From NCBI GenBank assembly GCA_947579665.1, contig OX388350.1, positions 38,349,393-38,413,392 of the forward strand: a stretch of DNA of 64,000 nucleotides. The letters run 5' to 3'. The notes beneath the pieces are model-generated. The model did no database searches. It was given only the letters and a program-made list of their open reading frames with translations, and had not been told where the DNA came from. Made by a program: the position numbers and the translations under genes. Positions 44,997 to 56,206 of the stretch are shown piece after piece (position 1 is the stretch's first letter; every line of letters starts with the position of its first letter). Origin of the DNA: Sympetrum striolatum (taxonomy: Eukaryota > Arthropoda > Insecta > Odonata > Libellulidae).

Positions 44997-45190
44997 CTCC
45001 ATGCCAATGACAAAAGCCTTCTTTTGGGTTCTTTCCCACAGCATGATGAGGAGTGAACGCCCCAGCACGTCGCGTGCTGAATACCGCAGGGTCTGGCGGT
45101 ACTGAGGATCCAGAGAACGGCGAACAACGCGCGTTTTCCTCTTTTGAAGCCAGCGTGGACCATCTCGAAGATATGTTTTCACGTAAGTAT
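44997..45190 (-). CDS. RIM-family protein, C2 domain exon 2
   Basis: Acceptor CTCATCCAG and donor ATGGAG|GTAGTT bound 194 nt, phase 1 to 0. It encodes TYVKTYLRDGPRWLQKRKTR, then VVRRSLDPQYRQTLRYSARD and VLGRSLLIMLWERTQKK. It holds the basic KRKTRVVRR strand, which in RIM C2B domains faces acidic lipids and partners. Where calcium-binding C2 domains have WDxD, this has LWERTQ, so calcium binding is unlikely. The phase-0 exit matches exon 42,419. Confidence 0.88.
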
Positions 45191-48100
45191 CTGGATGAGA
45201 TAGAAAAAATATCATATGAAAAATTTGATGAAACTCAAAAAGAAGAATAAGATATCTCTTACTTGCTATTAATATTTTAACAGCATTATTGTGGCCAAAG
45301 AGTGCAATGATCCATAACCTTAAGGTAAAATTCTATGGTACCCTTTGATCAATCAGAACAGTTTCTGCATTTACAAGCAGAAATTTCTGGATGAAGAAAA
45401 TTACAGAATGCAGTGAAAGTGAGAGCAAGAGATTTTCAGTAAATTTCATCATTAGCATTTTAAGTTAAATAAATAGATAGAAAAATTTGATGGCAAAAAG
45501 AATTTAAAATGACAAAAAAGTTACTCCATCTGGATGAGATTGAGAAATCTTTAAAAATCCAAGTTAAAAAAATATATTTTTATGGAAAGAGATGAGCATG
45601 AATAATATTTGATGAGGTTTTATACAAGGCAAAGCTGCCAAAATTATCACTACAGTTGCAAGCCAATTTAGTTGAGTTAAGAAGGCAGGCAGAAATTATC
45701 AGTGCGTGACTAAACAGTAGGCATTAAATATTTTTTTATGCAGCATAGCACATTGCAGGAGGTTATGTTAATCATCATATTTTTATGTCACATTAGAACA
45801 ACCATTTATTGTATAAAGGATTCCTTTCCTGTGGGAAAGGGTCTAAGGAAACTAACAAATATATACAACCTATACAATAAGAACTACATTATTAGATATT
45901 TATGCATATTCCATTTTTCATTAATTTGCTACAAAATTTAATAAAAAACTGTACGTTCATACCTTTTTAAGTGTTCATAGAATATGAAAGAGTAATAAAA
46001 TAGTAAAAAGTTGGCTTAAATAGATATTGACTAATCTGCAATATACATTATCACTATAACAAAACTACCTATATTACAGAAATTTTTGAAATGTGTACCA
46101 AGAGTCTTCATTTACAAATAAAATAATTTACATAATATTCCTGAATATACCACATTCCTTATAAGTGAAAAGTTCTATCAATTATTTACCAAGCCATCTA
46201 TGTAAATGCTCATGCAAACTATTCTGCATCTGATATATAACAATTGTAGCTATTATTTGCATAAATAAAGATTTCGCAAACCTAAACCTAAGCAGATCAT
46301 TGCAAAAAGCATTGCTGGCATTCATAATTAACATCATAAATAATGCTCAAAACATTACAAATAGAAATCACAATATACAATATTTCAGGTTTGGAGTTTA
46401 TGTACATATTTCTATGGGTGTGATACAGTTTTTATTTACAAAAAAAGAGTATACCAATAATTATCCCATAGATTGATATTAATCAAATGTATATCTCCTT
46501 TCATACCCAAAGAAATAAAGGTAAGAGATGAAGATAATTGCATTTGTAAAGATCAAAACAGGATTTGAATTCCCCCATGTTTCCTTATTCTTACAAACAA
46601 TAGCATCTATAATTTTAGCTATTTCAAAGTATAATTTCAGTATACAATTCCACAACCCTTATAATTCAAGAATTGAACATTCCCTTTAAGGTTTCAATCT
46701 ATTCTATTACATCCATCTCATTAACAAAAACATGGCATTGGAACTATATGGGAATGTATTGTAATAACAGATATTGTAATAACACAAATAACTTTACATT
46801 TGTAAACAATTTGCATAAAAAAATAAAAATATAAGGGTTGTACTCTAATATTGTAACAAACATCATGGCATATGCGAGTTAAAATGATCTGTTATTGTTT
46901 ATGTTTTTTTTTCACCATAGGGTTAATCCCCAATTGGAATTTGTTGATTTACTTTAAGAAAACCTGTTATGAAGGCTTAAGGTTCAACCTGTATCCAAGT
47001 ATACCTTAACCAATTAACCATATATGTTATTGATCAGATAGGTAAAGAAAATAATTTATCATATCATTACCATTTTAGTTGAAATCTAAGGTTCTCATAA
47101 ACTTTCAGCAAAATAGAACCTCAAAAAGAAATTATATTATCAATATTTTTACAAACCAGTTTTACCGTAGAACAAATCCTTTTCATAATTTCAAATATGT
47201 CTTTACAAATTAGAAGAAATAAACATGTTTTATTGCAATTGATTTGTTTCATAATAAACATTCCTCAACATGATTACGTAATATTTCAATATCAACATTA
47301 GGCTATGAGAGATTTTTTTAAAGCAACTCATTTCATCAGTTAACATATTTGTAATTATTTAAAGGTTAGTTTCATTAAAATAAGGTACACATGTACTACA
47401 ATGATATTATAAGACTCTTTCATATCTTTTAAACAAGGCAATTCACAATCTTGCCACATTTATATGTTAATTCTTTCACAGGATTTCTTCTAAGTGGATA
47501 AGACTTCTGTGCTTACCAAAAAACAGTTTGTCAAATCCCATTCACCGTAATAATAGGTATTTCTTCCATTACAATTCCTCCACATATTTTGGTTGCTTAC
47601 TTTCAATAAATTATGTAGTATACTTTGAGAAACACCCCTCAATTAGAAAATAAATAAAGAAATCAGCAAAATTACACAATTATGAACATTTGAGAAGCAA
47701 GCAGCTAATGGTAAAACATTTTAATACTTGATTAATAATATTTTGCTCATCTGTATGAGAGAAACAAGTAATAATAATTGGATGGATAATTGTTACATAC
47801 CACTTGTTTTAATATTTTCAATATTTTATCATTCAAGATTTATAATGTTAGTTACTAACACATTTCATTTTACAAGAACTATTTTAAAAGCAATTCACTG
47901 GAAAATTAAATACATAATTTAATGACATGAGTATTAATTTATTAAAGGGATTATAAAGAAAACATTGGATTACAAAGCAGAGTATCACCATGTTATGGGA
48001 ACAGAAAGTAAAGTTTATCTCATAAGAGAAGTACCCCATTGTTTTTAATAAAGGTTTTTAGATTACAGAGACATACCTATTGGTACTAATTCAATAATGT

Positions 48101-49793
48101 ATGACTCAGAATTATATCATCCTCTCCAAAACTATGAAGTCATCCTAGACAGATGTTTAAAAAAAATGTGCAGTAAATGATTATATTGCTGCACAGTACT
48201 CATTTTGTAAACTGGTTATGCTGTAATGGTGACAAACTGCCATGCCTTACCTTAAGTCTTACACAATATGATATTAACCACTAATTTAATAAGGGTCATA
48301 TTTATAATTATGTAATGAATTAAAGCATTTATTGATCTTGAAAGCTTTAGATGACCAGCTTATAATTACATTTATATTGTGTAAAACCAGAGGCACATTA
48401 TACAGTAGGCTTGATCAAAGAAGTTCCAAATAGTTCCAAATTTACATTTTAAAGAGAAATGTTATTAATCATTAAGTATAATCTATTACATAAGGAGTCT
48501 GAGTCTAAGGTAAAAACTTTCAAAGGATAAATACTAAAATTTACTGCATAATAATAATGTGTTCTTGAGAAAGTCTGCCCTAACATTAATTTGATTTTCA
48601 TTTTGTAATCACCCATTCTATGTATTCTCACCGGAAAATTTAAAAATATGCCTAGTGAGAGAGATTAAGTGAATTAAAGAAAAATAATCCAGACTTTCTC
48701 TATACATATCTAATTCAGAGTAGGGCCAAACATTCTTTTCATATGGTCACTGAGAGCCATAATATGTCTCTGGGTAAAAACTTTGGAATACAATACCATA
48801 TATATATATGTATATGTTCACACAAATCCTTTAATACATATTTTAATTTTTAATTTAATCATACATTGAAGAATTTGTTTTAATTGTTATAGCATACACA
48901 AATACTTTTGATTTATTTTGACATTTTCAGAGTTTGGTCTTCAATTTAACAGCTGTAAATATAAATAGAATGCTGGTATGAAAAAAAATGTATCACATAA
49001 TCAAAACTCATTGTAAAGATCAGCAGTAATGTGTAAAATTTAATAATGATAAACACTTAAGAAAATTACACTTTCTTTAAACAGTTACCCTTAAAACCTT
49101 AAATTGCCATAAATGTCTCCATTATGATAGTAGTATGGCTTTGTATCTTCAGATAAGATATGAATAAAAATAATGTAGTAAATTCCACCAATATAAGTTA
49201 CCTGTGAAAGTTCAGACTAAAGAAGAATTACCAGACAGGGCTAAGTTTACCAAGAGTTCCATACTTATGGATGGAATACACTTAGTTTCTTTCATGAAAT
49301 ATCAATAATAGTGATTATGGTGCATTATCATGCATGCTTTCCACAATTTAGGTTAAGTAAATAAATATTGCAAATGATCATCACAAATTTTGCAATGTCT
49401 TTTCAGACCACTGCAAATCTTCTGTTTTGATAATCCTTCTTCTGACTTGAAGAAACACCAATGCAGCACTTGTTATGAAATTGTCATAGGTTTTTCTATT
49501 TACAGTTCAAAATTTTAGTCACTAAAGCTTTTTGGTGATGTGCAAGCAGCTATATTATATATTATGGGATGATACATGGGACTAGGGACAATTAATAGGA
49601 AGCTTATGAAATGATTTTTGTTAGGCATGCAGAGGATGGGTAATTTCAGGAAAGGGAATAGATGCATAAACTAAGTTTGACTATTGAATGAGACATTTAT
49701 TTGATGAAGCAGTACAGATTGATTATATGAGCTTTATGGGTATTCATACCAAATGCTATGGAATACCTAAATGTAAGAGACCATATCACTTAC
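45191..49793 (-). other. RIM-family intron, no further features
   Basis: AT-rich intron of 4.6 kb between the two first C2 exons. Flanking exon phases match (1 and 1), so no missing exon is needed. No mobile element, RNA gene or second gene was recognised. Confidence 0.55.
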
Positions 49794-49892
49794 CAGGGGG
49801 ATAGTCTTTGGAGGCTGCTGCAATGTTTCTTGCACAGAAAACCTCAACTTCAAGTTGTCCCTTGCTCATTAGAAGACCAAGTTTCACCTCAG
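49794..49892 (-). CDS. RIM-family protein, C2 domain exon 1
   Basis: Acceptor TTGTGTACAG and donor CCTG|GTAAGT bound 99 nt, phase 1 to 1. It encodes EVKLGLLMSKGQLEVEVFCA, then RNIAAASKDYPP. GQLEVEV.xAR is the standard second strand of RIM-type C2 domains. The split codon joins to give the DYPPDTYVK loop. Confidence 0.85.
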
Positions 49893-50443
49893 CTGTACAC
49901 AATCCTACAAGATTAATCCCAAATAGGGATTCATATACATCACAGTGATGAATGTATCATCTAAAGGTTGTGAGTTTTTGCTAATGTTTCCCCTCTCTCA
50001 TTCCTTGATTTGTATGAATTCAAAGTTCTTTTGTTCGTCTCTACTTGTGATGTTAAAGCCAGCAGCTTACTGTTGAGGCTTACTTTGTCACTGTGAGGCT
50101 CTCTCAAGTTTAGATATTTGCTGCTCTTTTATTTAGTTCAACAATAACCACTATTTTCTGATAATCTACTTTCTTAAGCTGTAGTTTAAAATAAGATAAG
50201 ACAAAGAACTTTTTATGATAAAGGATTCATGAAAATTAAGGGGAAAACAAAGTTTAAAAAACTTAAAATTACTTATAGATAGTTCATTACATCAGAAAGG
50301 TGTGAAAGAGAAAGAATAAAAAATAGATAAAAAAAGGAACTCCCATTTCTGATTCATATCCTAGTTCTCATTTCATTTAGTTATTACTTGAATCTTATAC
50401 ATGTAGCTAAATCTTCAAATATTTTACTGGAAATATAACTTAC

Positions 50444-50541
50444 CATGGCCCATACTAAACCCTCGTGGCTGCACCTGCCCTGGCCCCAAGATGATACCAG
50501 TAACTTCTCGTTTTCCACTTTCATCTCGACTTGATCTAGTG
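50444..50541 (-). CDS. RIM-family protein, exon leading into the C2 domain
   Basis: Acceptor TTCTGCAG and donor CATG|GTAAGT bound 98 nt, phase 2 to 1. It encodes TRSSRDESGKREVTGIILGP, then GQVQPRGFSMGH. It links the acidic segment to the first strand of the C2 domain. Too short for ORF calling; recognised by splice sites and phase. Confidence 0.75.
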
Positions 50542-53500
50542 CTGCAGAATATGAAATTATTTTGTCTAAACATGTACCTCTAATTGAACATCAACTAGCT
50601 AGTCTGAAGGAGTTCTGAAATTCTTCATTTAAATTATTGTAATTGACATTTTCTTTCAATTTACCTACCCATGTAATTAAACTATCATGAAAGTAAACGA
50701 AATGATATGGAGGTCAAAATGCCAAGAATGCCTGATAACAGTTTTTATGAAATATTGGTGCCAACTCTTTCCAAAAGTCATCTTTGCGTTTAAAAAATAC
50801 TCTTGAGCTAAATAAAGCAGGCAATTTTGCAGTAATTACTATTCTAAGTCTCAATAAACTATATGAAGCAAACAACAACTCATTAAGCTAGCTCAATTAA
50901 TTGAGAATCTACAGGATTAATTGAGAATCTATTTTAGAGTATACAGGCCAAGAAAAAAGTAATTTATCAATTAGAACTTTATGAGAGATATGCAAAAACT
51001 TCGATGAATGAAATGATCTTTTGGAAATTTAGTCAGAGATTTTGGATGGCTTACCTATTTATGGGATCATGGAAAGAATTTTTGATGACAACGTTTCTTT
51101 TCCTGAATGCCAAATCAAAAATAAATAAAAATATAATAAGTTTAGGAGGTAATGCTTTGGCAGTTTTGAAAAATCTGAAAGATGGGTAGAATAAACAAAG
51201 AAACACTAGCTTTATTTTTTCATACATCAAGAGAGGTTAAAAGCTGTTCACACCACCCAAAATTAGTCTCAAATATTATAAGCAATGAAATTTTAACTAT
51301 TTTATCCCTTTGTTCTTGATTCCTTAATTTTATATTGAACTTAACTTTATATAAGAGAACGGAAATCATGGCTAATAAAGAACACTATAATACTCATATT
51401 TCCACATAATCTCCAAGTTCTATAAGAGAACCTATTTTTTTATTGGACAACTATAAAATGAATGAAGAGAATATCATATTTTTCTGTCTCTGGGAGGTTC
51501 ACAATAAATTTCTTTACTTAGGAGAGTTCCCTAGACATATACCATAGTCTCTGAAAACCAAATTCAAATTAAATTTATTACTGTGAATTATTTCAAATTT
51601 TCATAGTTTAAATTTAACTAATTATATTATTGATTACTTCTGTTTCTTCATTAGAACTGGAGGAACAGGAGATCATCTCTGCAAGTATTTGCATTATAAG
51701 ATGAACTCATCTGTACTTTAAGAGGGTCTTTAGATAAATTTTTCAGTCTGTGAATCCATGCTAAAAGAATCTCCCTAGCTTAGACATAACGTAAGATATA
51801 CACCAATAGTTAACTGAAGCAATGAAATTGCTTCTTATCTCACTTATGACGCATAAAAATGATGATGACTTACAGTGATTTTATACGTAATTTAAACATT
51901 ATTTCCACATTAATATGACAAAGTATACCACTATAGTATAACGAGGATGTATTAATCATACCTCAAACTTAAAAAGATACTTTTGACATATTTATAGAAA
52001 TATTATACCAGATCAACTCATTATGAACAATTTCTTATTCACTCAGCTTCTGTTCTTAGTGTCTTTGACAATTCTGCCAACTCTCCTGGTCTTACAAAAG
52101 GTCTTAAAACTATCTCACATTATAGTTAACATAGTAGAATGAACATTTAAATAACTATGGTACACCATACCTATTAATCTAATAAATTACTCAAAATATC
52201 CTTTTACATTCTGTTGATAAGTGATTAAAATACATTAAAAAGATTGCATGGGTAAAAATAAAAGTTTGTACAGAAATATCTTTAAAACCATAATAATTAT
52301 TTAAACAGAACTAAGAATAAAAATCTAGGAAAATATAAATTTTTCGTCTCTAAGTGAAATTCAACTATAAACTATAACAGTAAGTAATTAATTAAAATAT
52401 AATATGCTTTCATAAATATACATTAGTATCGGTATTACAAAAAAATGCAAAACAATTACAACCATTATAAATATCTATGGGATGAGTGTTTCTCCATTTT
52501 AACCAAAAGTTCTTGCATGTTTTGTTACATATCAGATTAGTTTTATAATAAACATAGGTTTACTATCAATGAACATAGTTTAGATAGAATAATTCAGTGG
52601 TATTACTACAATTATTGAGCATATCATTGACTCTGATTATGATAACCATGAATACATTCAAATACCAAGGGGGAGATTTCAATGCTCCTATGATACCATA
52701 AATTTCAGATAAAATAGCTTATTGAATAACTTATATGTACCAAAATTCCAGGAGTTATTATCAACCGTAAGGTAATCTATATCTTGCAGGAAATATCACA
52801 ACATCATCAGTTTGATTGATCATACCGATTGCTGTGGGAAAAGTAATTTTATCTGTGACTCACTCTTGCAGTGAATGCAAATTACGCAACAACAATTAAA
52901 ATGGATTCCATGCCTGGATCTGCTACATAAAGAAGTAGAACAAGAAGTTGAAGAGTTTGACAGTTTGCCTTTCTATCACCCCTATATATATATACATATA
53001 TAAAATAGATATTTTCCTACTGTAGAACCAAGATCAGAAGAGATCAAAAGTTATTCAAAGACTAAATATATAAATATACTATGAATAAAAGATTATTTCC
53101 ACCAATACTTTATTGGTGTACGCATATTTTGTGTAAAAAAAACAGACACAAAAAACACACATTTAAAATTACCTGAAATAAAAATTATCATATTATAATC
53201 TAAAAATGAGGGTTAATTAGATGAGAGTTGAAAAATATTTGGTAAATCTCACAGAAGATGTTCTACGAACCTATTTATATTTGATATTAAGCATAAGTAA
53301 GCATTAAGTATTTTCTACGTTAGCAAAAATATCAGCAGTGAAAATTTATTTAACTTAAGTATGATGCAATCTATAAGTTATACTATATTAAATTGTAAAT
53401 ATTGTGATGTACTATCAAAATAACTTCAGGCAAATGAGCGGAAGAACAGCTTCTAATACTAAAATGGGGTGTAAATTATTATGTTGTTACAGTGCTTCAA

Positions 53501-55113
53501 GAAGTATTTTGTCAGGACAGCTTGTAAGTTGATTAAAATATTAGGAAATAATATTAGGTAGAAAATCAAAGAAGCCCAACTTTAAAAAGATAATTGTAAA
53601 AGCACATCCTATTCTTCTAAAGTGGCAGAGAATTCTAAGGCAGAGAAAGAATAATTAAATTCAATTCCAGAATAATGATGAAATGATCATTTCCACACAA
53701 ATGGAAGTTTTTTTTTTTAATTTGTCAATCAAAGGATGAAAATGGTTCCTCTATTTCCCATTGGAACTAATGTTGGAGCATCTTTCTCAATCTGTTAACT
53801 TTGAGTATATTTTATTAAATTTATTGTTATTAGGATACCATACCTGTAAGAATATAGCAAGTTTTACTGCATCAAGGCAAAGTGAGTGATTTCTTGCATT
53901 ATTTTAGTAATATGAAATTAGTTGCCAAATGGGATATATAAATAGATAATATCACTTACTCAAAGTTGTTTCGATATAATTATATTATACCTTCAGCCCC
54001 AAATGATTCAAATGAGATAAAAATAAAAGCTCACTATAATTTTACCTTTAGATAGGATTGAAGAGTTAAAATGAGATAATTGATTGAATAATATTGATAA
54101 TAAAATTGAATAATGAGAAATCATTTCTCATTCTATTTAAGAAACAATATTGGTGAAACCAAATTCATATGGCAAATTTGCCCAGTACCATAATTATAGG
54201 CTTACAACGGACACTTTAAAAAAAGTTGGCCCTAAATTCAACGTACATGTTATATGCACACACAAATGGTATATTCAAATTCAATAGAATGAAAAACATG
54301 TTTCAATGTGTTGTTTCAGTGTTTTAAATAAAATATACTTTTTAAAATTATATTACTGTCATGAATATGATAAATTTGCATATAAAGTGGCCTAAAAAGT
54401 TTGGGAATCCAATCATTCTGTATCACATATAATTTTTCATCAACATTTCCTTCTTCATATTATGATGCATGTTGTATGTCATTGCCAACAAATATGATAA
54501 ATTATATGACAGTTTATATGATAATTTATATGATTTATTATGACAAAGTTGAGAAAAGATGACAAATGAATATTAATTACTCCCAAAGGAATGATGTAGC
54601 ACAGGCAATAATTGGGCCAAGGTTGAGAAATTGTATCTATCAGACAATGGTCAAATATGCATTGAGGGAATCATGTAGAGACCTCCTAATGAATTTTTCA
54701 ATAATTCAAATCAACTAAGATTTAATTTTCATCATCATTGGGGATGGATATTAAAATTTTGAGGGATAAATTAATTAATCTACTAGTTTTTTGTCGATTA
54801 ATTTGATCAGTTGCATAAAATTTTACCCATGATTTATAAATAAATTTTATTTGAAAATGTGGTGTTACTTTGCTGGAATATGGATACTATACTTTGCTGT
54901 TTTAACACTCCAAGTATGGATCTTGGATCTCCAGAGACCCAGGAAATATTAGGATGTTCAAATGAAAAAATGAAAATATTTCCTTCAATTGTTTTGCAGT
55001 AATTGAAACTTCATGTATTCCTAAATGATTATATTTAAAATTAAAAATTGACCACAAAAGTATACCCAAATTTCAATTATAGGTATCACCAGACTGTACA
55101 ACACTGAGGATAT
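50542..55113 (-). other. RIM-family intron, plain part
   Basis: AT-rich, with short AT dinucleotide runs (for example near 52,983). A 16-base direct repeat of AATTAATTGAGAATCT occurs near 50,900 in the preceding few hundred bases. No gene or mobile element recognised. Confidence 0.5.
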
Positions 55114-55238
55114 TTGGGGACTTCATACTCCATCATGTGGTGTTATTTTTATAGCTATTTTTACTCTTCCACTATCACACTTATATACTACGGCTGTTCT
55201 ATAGGACTATTCACCTCAATCTTAAGTTTCCTTGTTGC

Positions 55239-55490
55239 GTCTCTGCTCATGTTCACATCATTGTTTTTCTCTGAAATCTTATTGGAATATAATTTCATCT
55301 TGTTTGTAGCCCTAATTCCTCTGTTATGCAAGACCATAATTTTGTATAGATTCTCTGTTTTGCATAATTGTCTCTGCTCACATTCAAATCATTGTTTTCC
55401 TCTCCAATCCTTTAGGAGTATAATTTTAGCTTATTTGCGGCCCTAATTATTCAGTGATGCAATGCACTATTTTTGTATAAATTACTATCC
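55239..55490 (+). repeat. Tandem duplication with 131-bp period in a RIM intron
   Basis: GTCTCTGCTCATGTTCACAT starts at 55,239 and GTCTCTGCTCACATTCAAAT at 55,370. Matching downstream landmarks include CATTGTTTTTCTCT against CATTGTTTTCCTCT, then GCCCTAATT, then TTTTGTATAGATT against TTTTGTATAAATT. Two diverged units; a 110-codon frame across them is not convincing. Confidence 0.75.
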
Positions 55491-55499
55491 TTATTCAAT

Positions 55500-55890
55500 A
55501 TTGTTCCTGCTACCATACAGACAAATGGACTATTTTCATTTGTGATGTGGTTCAGGATAGAGAAAAATTTATCTTTTAATATCTTTTGTCCCAGTCTTGA
55601 TCATGGCTGTGATGAAATGAGAGCTACCAAGGTATGAGTGAATAACTGCACTAATCAAGGTCTCTCTTTGCAGAATGCTAAGAAAAGTATTATTCATAGA
55701 GTCTTTGTGCTTCACTTGCGTGGACATGTTCCGCTTATAGGATTCTGGCTCAGTGACGAAAGCAATGACAAACTACCTCACTCTTCATCCTGCCTAGTGA
55801 ACCTCATTTCTCTCTGCAAGCTTTTAGTAGCTTATGTCAGAGGGGATGAAATACCAACAAGCCTTTGGGCTGAATACCTTACTAAAAGAT
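55500..55890 (+). repeat. Dispersed repeat, copy B
   Basis: Reverse-complement partner of 37,795-38,145. The translated frame reads HRVFVLHLRGHVPLIGFWLS, then SSSCLVNLISLCKLLVAYVR, and stays open for 101 codons (55,638-55,943). No known domain. It is inside a RIM intron on the strand opposite the gene. Confidence 0.7.
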
Positions 55891-56115
55891 TCAATATTAA
55901 CTCATTTCTTTCTTGGAAAATAAATATTGTTAATAGAAATTGATTGTAAAAGACTGGATCTTCTGGGTCTACACTTTGCGTGAAACCAGTGAGGTCCATA
56001 CATGGAGTGTTAAACAGTTGCACAATTTACCCAAGGGGCACTCTCCCTACAAACTGCATGTAATAGTTATATATGTAGAGGTATAAAAGAGGAAATAAAA
56101 AAGGTCTAAACCTAC

Positions 56116-56206
56116 CTCCAGCTGTCATCCTCTTCATCCTCGTCTGAAGGTGTGCTTGAGGGAGGAGGAACACCTAATGAAAAATCCAGGGGCTCTCTTC
56201 CCAAGC
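56116..56206 (-). CDS. RIM-family protein, acidic linker exon
   Basis: Acceptor TTTCAACAG and donor GGAG|GTAGGT bound 91 nt, phase 1 to 2. It encodes SLGREPLDFSLGVPPPSSTP followed by SDEDEEDDSW. The acidic SDEDEEDD cluster is a casein-kinase-2-like site and is echoed by the acidic C-terminal tail in the last exon. The phase-2 exit is matched exactly by the next exon. Confidence 0.75.

Noticed and set aside
45053..45250. Plus-strand frame of 65 codons
   Set aside because: It is the antisense shadow of the RIM-family C2 exon.
55114..55446. 110-codon hydrophobic plus frame
   Set aside because: It spans a 131-bp tandem duplication in an intron on the opposite strand, with no recognisable membrane-protein family.
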